The position numbers were made by a program, and so were the translations under genes. The notes beneath the pieces were generated by a model that was given only the letters and a program-made list of their open reading frames with translations, made no database searches and had not been told where the DNA came from. Positions 26,114 to 34,154 of a DNA stretch of 64,000 nucleotides are shown here, piece by piece. Within the stretch, counting starts at the first letter, position 1; each line of letters starts with the position of its first letter. The DNA lies in assembly GCF_000178115.2 (NCBI RefSeq), contig NC_014828.1, positions 1,457,310 through 1,521,309 on the forward strand, in the 5' to 3' direction. The DNA comes from Ethanoligenens harbinense YUAN-3. GTDB taxonomy: Bacteria; Bacillota; Clostridia; Oscillospirales; Ethanoligenentaceae.

Positions 26114-26424
26114 GCACCTACGCCGTCCGCTTTACGCAGCCCGCCGCCGACGATTTATATGAGATCGCCCGATATATCGCGGACGAACTGCGCGAACCGC
26201 AAACCGCCCGCGCGCTGGTAAAAAGAATACAGGATTCCGTTTATGAGCTTGCCGAGCTGCCGATGCGTTATGCGGTCGTAGCGGACGAACGGCTTGCGGC
26301 GCTGGGCATTCGGAAAATGCCGGTCGAATCGTATCTGGTTTTCTACACAGTGGCGGAGGAGGCGCAATCGGTAACGGTTTTGCGTATCCTGCATAGTCGC
26401 CGCGAATGGGTCAACTGGCTGTGA
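26110..26424 (+). CDS. RelE/ParE-type toxin
   Basis: 104 residues with the family pattern FTQPAADDLYEIARYIADEL near the N-terminus, RYAVVADERLAALGIRKMPVESYLVFY in the middle, and VTVLRILHSRREW at the C-terminus. ParE members poison gyrase and RelE members cut mRNA; the sequence does not decide between them by eye. ATG is embedded in the antitoxin stop (ATGA), so translation is coupled. Confidence 0.9.
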   Translation: MSTYAVRFTQPAADDLYEIARYIADELREPQTARALVKRIQDSVYELAELPMRYAVVADERLAALGIRKMPVESYLVFYTVAEEAQSVTVLRILHSRREWVNWL

Positions 26425-26433
26425 CAACGTTTC

Positions 26434-26784
26434 TTATCCGATACCGGCCACATGGTCGTCCATGATCTCGTAGAAATCCCGGAGAAAGCAATCCAAAAAA
26501 TACGCGCGGGCGGTGGGGACGTTTCGCAGCGCCAGCAGCTCCGGGGCGAAACGGACGCGGAACGCGCTGTGCAGAATCCGCAGGACTTCAAACATCTGGT
26601 CATACCGCTTTTCCTCCTGCAAACGCGAAAGAAGGTTGAGCAGCAGGACGGCGATCTCGCTGTCGCCTTGCACTGTTTCCCAAAACACCTCGGCAAACGG
26701 CTGGGCGGATGCGCTGGCGAGCAGGATAAGCCGAACCTTCTCGGGCGGCAGGGGAACCTGCACATGAAAGTCTTCTTGATTCAT
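26434..26784 (-). CDS. hypothetical island protein
   Basis: 116 residues starting MNQEDFHVQVPLPPEKVR at 26784, behind AAGGTG. It is predicted helical and acidic, with segments LLLNLLSRLQEEKRYDQ and RAYFLDCFLRDFYEIMDD. No signal peptide, membrane helix or known motif. It ends 10 bp from the convergent toxin stop. Not recognised; it may be a leftover accessory gene of the element. Confidence 0.6.
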   Translation of the reverse strand: MNQEDFHVQVPLPPEKVRLILLASASAQPFAEVFWETVQGDSEIAVLLLNLLSRLQEEKRYDQMFEVLRILHSAFRVRFAPELLALRNVPTARAYFLDCFLRDFYEIMDDHVAGIG

Positions 26785-26888
26785 TTTCTTTTCACCTTCT
26801 TTCCGGTATAAAAAAGCACCCGCTTTCACGGATGCTTCAAACGAAGTGCGCAGCGCGTCGGGGGTTTGGCAACTGCCTCCAGAGACGG

Positions 26889-26924
26889 CAAAAGGGCGTT
26901 CCGCACTTACGAAACGCCCTTAAA
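26889..26924 (-). terminator. hairpin with minus-strand T-run
   Basis: AAAGGGCGTT (26891-26900) pairs with AACGCCCTT; on the minus strand the stem is followed by TTTT. It would stop transcription entering the island from the right. Confidence 0.5.
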
Positions 26925-26969
26925 ATACCGCTTTGCAGACGAGTGGTTGGACAGATTTAATGGGGGTTC

Positions 26970-26998
26970 TTGCTAAGAGCTTGCTAATTGGACTCGAA
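26970..26998. repeat. right integrase arm-type repeats (candidate)
   Basis: TTGCTAAG (26970-26977) and TTGCTAATTGGACTCGAA (26981-26998) match the left-end repeats at 21102-21162, the 18-mer with one substitution. Confidence 0.5.
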
Positions 26999-27129
26999 AA
27001 TCTCAGCAAATATCCGGTAATATGCGACAGCACCGGATAACAGGCGAATCGACACAAATCCTTGTACCATGCGGGTTCACGGGCATTGCAAGATACCAGA
27101 ACACACGATAGATTGTACGACACGGCGCA

Positions 27130-27174
27130 CTCCTAAGCGCGGGGTCGGGCGTTCAAATCGCCCCGGGGACGCCA
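27130..27174 (+). pseudogene. 3' half of the original tRNA-Arg(CCU), displaced by island
   Basis: Starts with the core CTCCTAAGCG, continues with anticodon 3' strand GCGCG, a perfect T arm GGGCG/CGCCC around TTCAAAT, acceptor strand CGGGGAC, a G discriminator and CCA. The sequence before the core is not tRNA-like. It complements the 5' half at 20760-20801 in both stems. Confidence 0.8.
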
Positions 27175-27205
27175 AAAGCCGTAAAGCAATATTTACGGCT
27201 TTTTT
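27174..27205 (+). terminator. terminator of the original tRNA-Arg gene
   Basis: AAAAGCCGTAAA pairs perfectly with TTTACGGCTTTT around GCAATA, followed by a T-run, directly after the CCA end. Confidence 0.85.
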
Positions 27206-27401
27206 CTTGTGTTCTGAACCCCCTGTACGGAATTGTCCCCTCTTAAACGGCATTGCGCATCAAAACCACCGGTTGAACCGGCGGTTTGAACAATCCCTTG
27301 GCCTATCTCCTGCGATGTTGCCTTAAAAGGCGCATCGAATCGGTCTGGAAATCACACTTTTACCATGGGTTACCTCTTATTTTGTGGTGCCATGTTACAG
27401 G

Positions 27402-27443
27402 AAAAGCCTCCGATCGCCGTGCCCTTGGGGCGGCCGGAGGCTT
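27402..27443 (-). terminator. terminator of the XRE-ABC operon
   Basis: On the minus strand AAGCCTCCG pairs with CGGAGGCTTTT. It lies 45 nt after the permease stop. Confidence 0.7.
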
Positions 27444-27487
27444 CTTATGACCCAAACAAAGAAAGCAGGCGCTGCGCCTTTCTTGTG

Positions 27488-28258
27488 TTAGCTGCGTGTG
27501 CCGTTTTTTTGCAACAGAAGCACGCCGCATCCCAGACAGGCCGCGGTGCAAACGGCTGTAACCCACACTGCCGTCCAAAGGTTCTGCAGCGAGGCGGTTT
27601 TGGTGAGCAGAGCGGCGCTTTGCGAAGCAAGGGAGACCGGGTTTCCTGCCTGCAGTTTTGGAAACGCGTCCAGCGCCAGCAGGACGCCCACGATTGCCAC
27701 GGCGAACAGCAGCCCGCCGTAACTGCCCGGGGCTGCGGCTCCGGTAAACAGCAAAAGTGCAAGCAGAAATGCACCGAACAGCCACAGGCAGAACAGAGCA
27801 AAAAACAGGTGCGGCGGCCCAAAATGGCTGAACAGGTACTGCGTATAGCCCACACAGGTAAGGGCGGAAAGCGCGTATCCGGCTGTCCAGATGAGCAGGG
27901 AAGACGCATATTTCGCCAGCACGACCGCGCCGCGGGACAGTCCTTTGGAAAGCGGGATGAGCAATGTGCCGCGTGCGATATCCTGGGAGAGAGCCGTACC
28001 GAAGATGAGCAGCAACACCACCAAACCCATTTGCCCGGTGTTTTTAAAAAACTGGCCCCATGCGTCCGCCGCTGTCGGTGTCGGAATGGTAATGGTCATG
28101 CCGGAAATGGACAGGTTTTTAAAAAGATCCGGCATCAGTTTAGCCAACAGCGGGCTGGTCATGCCAAACAGGAACAGAACCGCAAGCAAAATCGGCGCTT
28201 TGTAACTGCGAATCTGTTCCAGTAGTTCTTTACGGGCAAAAGCGGCAAATCCTCTCAT
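27488..28258 (-). CDS. ABC-2 type transporter permease
   Basis: 256 residues with about six hydrophobic segments. The N-terminus MRGFAAFARKELLEQIRSYKAP is typical of ABC-2 permeases (a basic helix entering the first span), and SQDIARGTLLIPLSKGLSRG is a common cytoplasmic loop motif. Its start overlaps the ATPase stop by 4 bp, so the two form one exporter. Substrate unknown; such pairs handle peptides, lipids or drugs. Confidence 0.88.
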   Translation of the reverse strand: MRGFAAFARKELLEQIRSYKAPILLAVLFLFGMTSPLLAKLMPDLFKNLSISGMTITIPTPTAADAWGQFFKNTGQMGLVVLLLIFGTALSQDIARGTLLIPLSKGLSRGAVVLAKYASSLLIWTAGYALSALTCVGYTQYLFSHFGPPHLFFALFCLWLFGAFLLALLLFTGAAAPGSYGGLLFAVAIVGVLLALDAFPKLQAGNPVSLASQSAALLTKTASLQNLWTAVWVTAVCTAACLGCGVLLLQKNGTRS

Positions 28259-29172
28259 TGCACGGCCTCCATAAAGACGTCTTCCAGCGTTGGCTCCAGC
28301 ACCTCATATTTCAGGATGGGAAGCTGTTCACGCAGAAGAAAATTCAGCACGTTCGCGCCGTCCTGTTTTGCGTCAGCCAGACGGAGGGTAACGGTATCCT
28401 CCTCCGCCGACACGGCCGATACGAACGGCATCTGCCGGAAGAGGTCAAAAAAGCCGTCGGGAGGCGCGTCGAAAAGCTGGATGCGCACGGCATCCTGCCG
28501 GTGGCAGCCGCGAATCTCTTCCAGCGGGCCTTGCAGAGCGATCTTCCCGTCATCCAACACGGCGATGCGGTCACAGATGCGCTCCACGTCCGAGAGGACG
28601 TGTGTGGAAAAGAGCACGGCGGTTTGTTTGCCCGCAAGCGACAGGATATCCAGAATCTCTTTGCGGCCCACGGGGTCGAGCGCCGAGGTTGGTTCGTCGC
28701 AGATGAGCAGGTGCGGTTCGCCGAGTAAGGCCTGTGCGATGCCCAGCCGCTGTTTCATACCGCGGGAGAATCCCCGTATCTTCCGGTTTACACTGCCCAG
28801 CCCCACCAGTTCCAGCAGCTCTTTGGAATGCTCCCGTATCCTTGCGGGCGGCATCCCGGCAATCTGTCCGCAGAACCGCAGGTATTCGACAGGGGTCATA
28901 TAGCCGTAAAACGCCGGCACATCCGGCAGGTAACCGATCAGTCGGTTGGTACGGGCATTGCCGTACCGCACCGGTTCGCCGCAGACGCGGATCTCACCTG
29001 CATCCGCCCGCAAAAAGCCGAGAACCAGCTTCATGAGGGTGGTTTTGCCGGCACCGTTTTTGCCGATGAGGCCGAAAATCGAACCCTCCGGTACGGAAAA
29101 AGTAACTTCCCGCAGCACCTGCAGGCTGCCAAAATGTTTGGATACACCTTCCAATTGCAGGATGTCCATCAT
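28255..29172 (-). CDS. ABC transporter ATP-binding protein
   Basis: 305 residues. Walker A GKNGAGKT (about 38), signature SRGMKQRLGIAQAL (about 137), Walker B LLICDEPTSALD (about 155) and STHVLSDVERICD switch His (about 189). A C-terminal extension of about 80 residues follows, as in drug/bacteriocin exporter ATPases. It energises the adjacent permease. Start overlaps the stop of the PLDc_N protein by 4 bp. Confidence 0.93.
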   Translation of the reverse strand: MMDILQLEGVSKHFGSLQVLREVTFSVPEGSIFGLIGKNGAGKTTLMKLVLGFLRADAGEIRVCGEPVRYGNARTNRLIGYLPDVPAFYGYMTPVEYLRFCGQIAGMPPARIREHSKELLELVGLGSVNRKIRGFSRGMKQRLGIAQALLGEPHLLICDEPTSALDPVGRKEILDILSLAGKQTAVLFSTHVLSDVERICDRIAVLDDGKIALQGPLEEIRGCHRQDAVRIQLFDAPPDGFFDLFRQMPFVSAVSAEEDTVTLRLADAKQDGANVLNFLLREQLPILKYEVLEPTLEDVFMEAVQ

Positions 29173-29369
29173 TCGTCACCTCGTCCTATGGTAAAATACA
29201 GGATGGGTCCGATGATCTCCAGCACCAGCACCACAATGACCCAGAATATGCGGTTGCCAAAGCGATAGGTATTGTGGCGCAGCACGTGCACAAGCGCCAT
29301 GACGGCCAGCGCCAGTTCGATAACCGCCACCGGGATCAAAAATGGAAGATACGACATCAGATGGTTCAT
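29169..29369 (-). CDS. PLDc_N (phospholipase D-nuclease N-terminal) small membrane protein
   Basis: 66 residues with two transmembrane helices: LPFLIPVAVIELALAVMALV, then NRIFWVIVVLVLEIIGPILYF. The end YFTIGRGDE matches the PLDc_N domain found alone in many small Firmicute proteins. It overlaps both neighbours by 4 bp, so it is probably a regulatory or assembly part of the exporter operon. Exact role unknown. Confidence 0.85.
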   Translation of the reverse strand: MNHLMSYLPFLIPVAVIELALAVMALVHVLRHNTYRFGNRIFWVIVVLVLEIIGPILYFTIGRGDE

Positions 29370-30487
29370 CTCTTGTCACCCTCCCAATGCTCCAGCCGCC
29401 GTATGATCCGGCGGAAGCGGCTTTCGTCTTTCAGTGTTTGGAATGCCGGATTGCCGGTCACGGTCGTTTTCAGATCCCGGCAGATGAGTGCATTGCTGCG
29501 CGGCACATTTGTGCCGAGGTTCAGCGTTTGGAAATACGGCTCCAGGCGATCGAAAAAGGCGCTGCCTTTGAGCTTCAGTGGGAATACGTCTTTGCGCGAC
29601 AACAGGTCCACATATGCTTCCAGCAGGTCAAGCGCGCGGTCGTTTTGGTGCAGCGCGGCATAAAGTGCGGCCGCCGTCAGGTAAAGGGTGAAGTACAGTC
29701 CGGGGTGCATATCTTGAAAATCGAACGTATCCCCGAGCGCGAGTGCCTTTTGCAGGCAGATGTCGATCTTTTCAGGCTCGTCCGCATAGCAAGTCATCAG
29801 ATCCGGAAAAGCGCCAAACAGGCCCGCGGCGTTCTGATATAGATATTTTTGCAGCACGTCCTTTGCTTTGCCGGTTTCTCCCTGCATGGCGTAAGCTTTC
29901 GCGAGCAGTTGGTCTCCCGAGAGCGAAAGTTCTTCAATACCTTCCAGCAGTTTGATCGCCTCGTCCGGCTGCTGCAGGACCAATGCGCAGAACGCCCGCA
30001 TTGAAAGCGCCTGTCTCGCAAGCCCCGTTTCGCCGCTTTCCCGCTCGACACGCAAAAACAGGCCGGATGCTTCGCGGTAGACGGCGGCCACCCGGTCTGG
30101 CGCACCTGCCAGCGGCGCGTGGTTGACGAGTAGCTGTGCCATGGCAAACAGCAGCCGGAAGCAGGCATAATGGGACTTTACCGCTTCTTCGCACCGTGCG
30201 TATACGGTGTCGAACGGCTCGTCGGCAAAAGCGTCGGCAAGCCGGATATACAGGCTTTTGACTTCTTCCACCGTCATCTGCGCCGCATACCCCAGCAGTT
30301 CGTCGACAGTCCGATTGAAATAGGCCGCGAGACGCGGGAGCAGCAGAATATCAGGGTAGCTCTGCCCGGATTCCCATTTGGAGACCGCGGGTTTTGATAT
30401 TCCCAGATAGTCGGCCAGTTCTTCCTGCGTGACGCCTTTTTCTTTACGTAGACTGGCAATATTGGCGCCGATCTGGATCGTTTGCAT
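29366..30487 (-). CDS. XRE-family transcriptional regulator with TPR-like C-terminus
   Basis: 373 residues. The N-terminal helix-turn-helix (IGANIASLRKEKGVTQEELA, then ISKPAVSKWESGQSYP; 5-45) is of the Xre/Cro type. The rest is helical with many Leu/Ala repeats (about 70-370) resembling tetratricopeptide or sensor domains that bind a peptide or partner. It heads the operon and probably controls its own promoter and the exporter genes. Start codon behind AGAGGGTG. Confidence 0.88.
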   Translation of the reverse strand: MQTIQIGANIASLRKEKGVTQEELADYLGISKPAVSKWESGQSYPDILLLPRLAAYFNRTVDELLGYAAQMTVEEVKSLYIRLADAFADEPFDTVYARCEEAVKSHYACFRLLFAMAQLLVNHAPLAGAPDRVAAVYREASGLFLRVERESGETGLARQALSMRAFCALVLQQPDEAIKLLEGIEELSLSGDQLLAKAYAMQGETGKAKDVLQKYLYQNAAGLFGAFPDLMTCYADEPEKIDICLQKALALGDTFDFQDMHPGLYFTLYLTAAALYAALHQNDRALDLLEAYVDLLSRKDVFPLKLKGSAFFDRLEPYFQTLNLGTNVPRSNALICRDLKTTVTGNPAFQTLKDESRFRRIIRRLEHWEGDKR

Positions 30488-30511
30488 GGTATCACCCTCT
30501 TTTCAAGGCTT

Positions 30512-30540
30512 ATTATAGGGCGTGCCGATGCCGGATACAA
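30512..30540 (-). promoter_or_regulatory. promoter of the XRE-ABC operon
   Basis: Minus strand TTGTAT (30540-30535), 17-bp spacer, TATAAT (30517-30512), about 25 bp before the regulator start codon. Confidence 0.75.
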
Positions 30541-30563
30541 TTGAACCGTTGTTAACTTTCATG

Positions 30564-30592
30564 AAAAAAGTTAACCGCCGGTTTACGGCGGC
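30564..30592 (-). terminator. terminator of the MFS gene
   Basis: Minus-strand GCCGCCG/CGGCGGT stem with six T after it, 12 nt after the MFS stop. Confidence 0.7.
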
Positions 30593-30603
30593 TTTTTCTG
30601 CAG

Positions 30604-31857
30604 TTATGCAATAGTCTGGGGCCGGGGCTCTGTGCTATATTCATACGTGTCCATCCTGCGCAGGCGCGGGAACAGCTTCATCCAGATCAGCACCACACAG
30701 ATGGTACCGATGCCGCCGATGAGCGCGGCGGACACCGTGCCGAAGATGGAAGCCGTCAGTCCCGATTCAAATTCTCCCAGTTGATTGGATGTGCCGATGA
30801 ACAACTGGTTGACCGAGCTGACGCGGCCGCGCATAGCATCCGGTGTTTGCAGCTGCACCAACGAGGAACGGATAACCACGCTGATAACATCCGCCGTGCC
30901 CAGAACCAGCAGCGCGGCAAGGGACAAGGCGAACGACCGTGAAACCGCAAAGCAGATGGTGGCCAGACCGAAAACAATGACCGCCATGAACATCGTCACG
31001 CCCACCCTGCGGCCGATTGGGCGGCGCGCCAGGAAAAAAGAGACGAGGAACGCGCCAATGGCGGGTGCCGAGCGCAAAATGCCAAGCCCCACTGCGCCGA
31101 TTTTCAGAATCGTGGAGGCATAGACCGGCAGAAGCGCGGTGGCGCCGCCGAACAGCACGGCGAACAGATCCAGCGAGATGGCACCGAGGATAACGGGGCG
31201 GCTTTTGATAAACGTAACGCCCGCAAGTAACGTTTGCGCGCCGATGGGCTCATGTTTGATTTCACGCGTCTTTACCCGTACAAACAGGATCGAGATGCAG
31301 CCCACCGCGATGGAAATGGCCGATGCGAAATACACAATATCCGCTCCGAACGCATAGAGCAGACCGCCGAGCGCCGGTCCGACAATGGTGGCAGCCTGGA
31401 AACAGGCTGCATTTCGCGCGGTTGCTTTGGTGAATGCAGCCTGTTCCACGATGCCCGGCAGCAGCGACTGCATGGACGGGCCATAGAGCGAAAGAACCGC
31501 CCCGATGATGAACGCGGACACCAGCAGGGAGGACGTCCTGATTACGCCGAGATAACTGGAAATGCCTAAGAACAGAAAACACAGGCAAAGCCCCGCATTG
31601 CAGAAAAACACGATGAGCTTCCGGTTAAAGTGGTCAGCGATATAGCCGGAAAACAACGTCATCAGGATCATGGGCAAAAACTGCATTAGCCCGACAAGTC
31701 CAAGATAAAAGGTTGACTTCGTCAGCGCATACATTTGCCAGCCAATGGAAACGGCGATCATTTGTCCGGCAAACCCGGAGGTGACTACGGTAAGGAGAAA
31801 CAGCGCCAAAGAATGGTTGTACGGCGGTGGGACGTGATGGGTCGATTTGTCCTGCAT
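30604..31857 (-). CDS. MFS transporter (EntS/MFS_3-like exporter)
   Basis: 417 residues from the ATG at 31857, 8 nt after AAAGGGA; a longer frame upstream is only the antisense of the Gly-rich neighbour. About 12 membrane spans. The loop GYIADHFNRKLIVFF between spans 2 and 3 and the later RRPIGRRVG are the MFS cytoplasmic signature positions. The pattern resembles enterobactin/multidrug exporters. Substrate unknown. It may be co-transcribed with the TPM and LemA genes upstream. Confidence 0.85.
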   Translation of the reverse strand: MQDKSTHHVPPPYNHSLALFLLTVVTSGFAGQMIAVSIGWQMYALTKSTFYLGLVGLMQFLPMILMTLFSGYIADHFNRKLIVFFCNAGLCLCFLFLGISSYLGVIRTSSLLVSAFIIGAVLSLYGPSMQSLLPGIVEQAAFTKATARNAACFQAATIVGPALGGLLYAFGADIVYFASAISIAVGCISILFVRVKTREIKHEPIGAQTLLAGVTFIKSRPVILGAISLDLFAVLFGGATALLPVYASTILKIGAVGLGILRSAPAIGAFLVSFFLARRPIGRRVGVTMFMAVIVFGLATICFAVSRSFALSLAALLVLGTADVISVVIRSSLVQLQTPDAMRGRVSSVNQLFIGTSNQLGEFESGLTASIFGTVSAALIGGIGTICVVLIWMKLFPRLRRMDTYEYSTEPRPQTIA

Positions 31858-31936
31858 GAAGGCGTTCCCTTTCATAATGCGTTTGGCATGGATGCGATCT
31901 GGGGCAGGGTGGGGAAGTGGAAACCCGCCTTTTTTG

Positions 31937-32740
31937 TCAGAATCCCCGGCTTGAGCCGCCACCGCCGAAACTGCCGCCGCCCCCGGAACTGCCGCCAAAT
32001 CCTCCGCCTCCGCCAAATCCTCCGCCACCGAACCCTCCGCCGCCGAATCCACCCGGCGGAAAAAAGAAAAATCCGCCGCCTCGCCCGCCTCGCCCGCCGC
32101 GTCCACCTCGTCCTCCGCGGAAAAAGCGGGTGATGAGATATAAAATCACCAGGATACCGGGTAGGATGACTGAAACCGGGAAGTTGCCGGTATTGGACTT
32201 TGTGTTTTCCGGTACGCTGCTCGCGCCCAGATCGGCGGGCGGCGTAATGTTGTATTCCGTATAAATTTTGGAAACGACGGCCTTGTATCCTTCCAGCATG
32301 GCGTTCGAATAATCGCCCTTTTTGAGATAGGGCGCCATGATATCGTCCTGTATGTGGCCGGCCGTGATGTCCGGTATCGCGCCGCCCAGCCCGTCTCCGA
32401 CCTCAATGCGGTATTGCCGCTCTTTCATCGTCAGCAGCAGGATGACGCCGTTGTCCTTGCCTTTTTGACCCACGCCCCATTTATCACCCAGGCGGAATCC
32501 GAACGTTTCGATGGTGTTCCCGCCCAGATTGTTCACCGTGACCACGACGGCCTGTGCGCCGGTGGCATCCTCCAGCGCTTTGCCGATCCGGTCGATCTGT
32601 TGTTTGGTGTTTGTGTTCAGCACGTTGGCAAAGTCGTTGGTGTAGAATGCCGGCGTGGGGTTCAGTGACTGGTAGTTTTCGGCAAAAACGGGTAGCGTGA
32701 AAAACAGGGCCAGACAGATCCCTGCCAATAATTTTTTCAT
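31937..32740 (-). CDS. TPM-domain (YgcG-like) secreted/membrane protein
   Basis: 267 residues. Signal peptide MKKLLAGICLALFFTLPVFA (cleaved after VFA). The TPM domain follows (about 35-160: FANVLNTNTKQQIDRIGKAL, QAVVVTVNNLGG, YRIEVGDGLGG). Then one membrane helix (VSVILPGILVILYLI) and a very Gly-rich tail with GGGGFGG repeats. It follows LemA by 14 nt; LemA-TPM pairs are common in bacteria and probably act together at the membrane. Exact function unknown. Confidence 0.88.
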   Translation of the reverse strand: MKKLLAGICLALFFTLPVFAENYQSLNPTPAFYTNDFANVLNTNTKQQIDRIGKALEDATGAQAVVVTVNNLGGNTIETFGFRLGDKWGVGQKGKDNGVILLLTMKERQYRIEVGDGLGGAIPDITAGHIQDDIMAPYLKKGDYSNAMLEGYKAVVSKIYTEYNITPPADLGASSVPENTKSNTGNFPVSVILPGILVILYLITRFFRGGRGGRGGRGGRGGGFFFFPPGGFGGGGFGGGGFGGGGGFGGSSGGGGSFGGGGSSRGF

Positions 32741-32754
32741 AGTTTATCCGACCC

Positions 32755-33330
32755 TCAGCTGAACGAGACCGTGGGAGCCTGCTGGGCTTCGCTGCCCGCC
32801 TGGAAATACGGTTCCGCCTTGAATCCGTACATTCCCGCGATGATCGAGCCCGGAAATGACCGGATGCTTTGGTTATAAGACTGCACGGCGTCGTTGTATT
32901 TTGTTCGGGCGACGGCGATGCGGTTTTCCGTTCCCTCCAACTGCGTTTGCAGGTCGATGAAGTTCTGGTTTGCTTTTAGGTCGGGATACGCTTCGGCAAT
33001 CACCAGCAGGCGGGACAGGGCGGAAGACAACTGGTCGTTCGCGGTGGCGGCCTGCTGGGCGTTGCCCGCACTCACCAGTGCCGCGCGCGCGTTGGCAATA
33101 TCCGCATAAACGGTTTCTTCATGTTTGGCATATCCCTGCACGGTGGCAACCAGATTGGGTACCAGGTCGCTGCGGCGCTGCAGATCCGTCTGAATGCCGC
33201 TGTATGCGGTATGCACGTTTTCCTGTGCGCTCACCAGCCCATTGTAGATGCCGATGGAACTTGCAAATCCAATGACGACGACCAGTGCGACGATGCAAAT
33301 GACAATGATGCCGGTTCTCTTTTTACGCAT
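32755..33330 (-). CDS. LemA family protein
   Basis: 191 residues from ATG 33330 behind AGAGGG. A single N-terminal membrane helix (IIVICIVALVVVIGF) is followed by the LemA helical domain with YSGIQTDLQRRSDLVPNLV and KYNDAVQSYNQSIRSFPGSI, both family hallmarks. LemA proteins are anchored with a short outside N-terminus. Function poorly known; context with a TPM protein is typical. Confidence 0.92.
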   Translation of the reverse strand: MRKKRTGIIVICIVALVVVIGFASSIGIYNGLVSAQENVHTAYSGIQTDLQRRSDLVPNLVATVQGYAKHEETVYADIANARAALVSAGNAQQAATANDQLSSALSRLLVIAEAYPDLKANQNFIDLQTQLEGTENRIAVARTKYNDAVQSYNQSIRSFPGSIIAGMYGFKAEPYFQAGSEAQQAPTVSFS

Positions 33331-33475
33331 AATAACCCTCTGCTTTCTTTCATACAACATGCCCGGACCGGGCGTGGCCGGACGCTGCATGCGTTTTCCT
33401 TCTCTTCTTAGTATGTACGGACAGCCGAAAAACCCATGCGGTTTGGCACACTGGAGGGTTCAGCCAGTCGGCCCG

Positions 33476-34138
33476 CTATGCGCCAAAAATGGATTGCAGC
33501 TGCGCGCGGCTGCCGCTGTCCGCCAGTGCCAGGATGCTGTCACCCTCCAGAATCGTTGTGTCGCCTTTCGGAAGATACGTTTGCTCGTTGCGTGTGACGG
33601 CGATGAGCAAAGCCTGCTTCGGGATGGCGAGGTCTTTGAGTTTTTTACCAACGGAAGCCGCATGCGCATCCACCTCGATCTGAATGATCGAATAGTCCCC
33701 ACGGTTGATTTTCAGCAGCGTGGAGATTGCTTTGAGGTTCATTTCCTCCAAAATCAGATGCGCAAGCAGGTCTGCCTGGTTCACACCCGCGTCCACGCCC
33801 ATCGCGGGCGTGAACAGCCATTTGTTTTTCGGATTATTCACCCGCGCCACCACGCGCGAGACACCGTATTCCATTTTTGCCAGCGTGGAGACCACCAGAT
33901 TGGTTTCATCCCGGCCGGTGACAGCGACCACCACGTCCGCGGAAGCAATGCCGGCGTCTTCCAGCACCTGCGGATGAGAACCGCCGCCCAGCAGGAACGA
34001 TACGTTCGGCAGTTCCTTCCGCAGTCGTTCGACAATCGGTTCCCGTTGTTCGACCACGGTGACGGCGTGATCGTTGGCGGACAGCAGGGTGGCCAGATAG
34101 GAGCCGACCTGGCCACCGCCCACAATGAGGATCTTCAT
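33476..34138 (-). CDS. TrkA-type RCK protein (first)
   Basis: 220 residues. N-terminal RCK/TrkA_N Rossmann domain with GGGQVGSYLATLL (6-18) and an acidic residue after strand 2 (VVEQRE) for NAD(H) or nucleotide binding; the C-terminal half is a TrkA_C (RCK_C) domain (about 140-220). These subunits normally gate KtrB/TrkH K+ channels. No such channel gene is in the window; instead the operon contains a second RCK protein and a P-type ATPase. Confidence 0.88.
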   Translation of the reverse strand: MKILIVGGGQVGSYLATLLSANDHAVTVVEQREPIVERLRKELPNVSFLLGGGSHPQVLEDAGIASADVVVAVTGRDETNLVVSTLAKMEYGVSRVVARVNNPKNKWLFTPAMGVDAGVNQADLLAHLILEEMNLKAISTLLKINRGDYSIIQIEVDAHAASVGKKLKDLAIPKQALLIAVTRNEQTYLPKGDTTILEGDSILALADSGSRAQLQSIFGA

Positions 34139-34154
34139 GGCAATCCCTTCTTTC

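Larger units (their letters stand above)
20802..27129. mobile_element. integrated mobile island in tRNA-Arg(CCU)
   Basis: The island is bounded by core copies CTCCTAAGCG (20792-20801, also 20954-20963, and 27130-27139). It encodes an integrase next to the left end, an excisionase-like protein, a primase remnant, an IS21-type element and a toxin-antitoxin pair. Direct 18-mers (TTGCTAATTGGA with T or C, then TCGAA) lie near both ends. No transfer genes are present, so it looks like a decayed integrative or mobilizable element. The true left end may be at 20802 or 20964 because the core is tripled. Confidence 0.8.

Noticed and set aside
20802-27129. Complete conjugative element or prophage
   Set aside because: No relaxase, mating-pair, capsid or packaging genes; only integration, IS, addiction and remnant genes are present.
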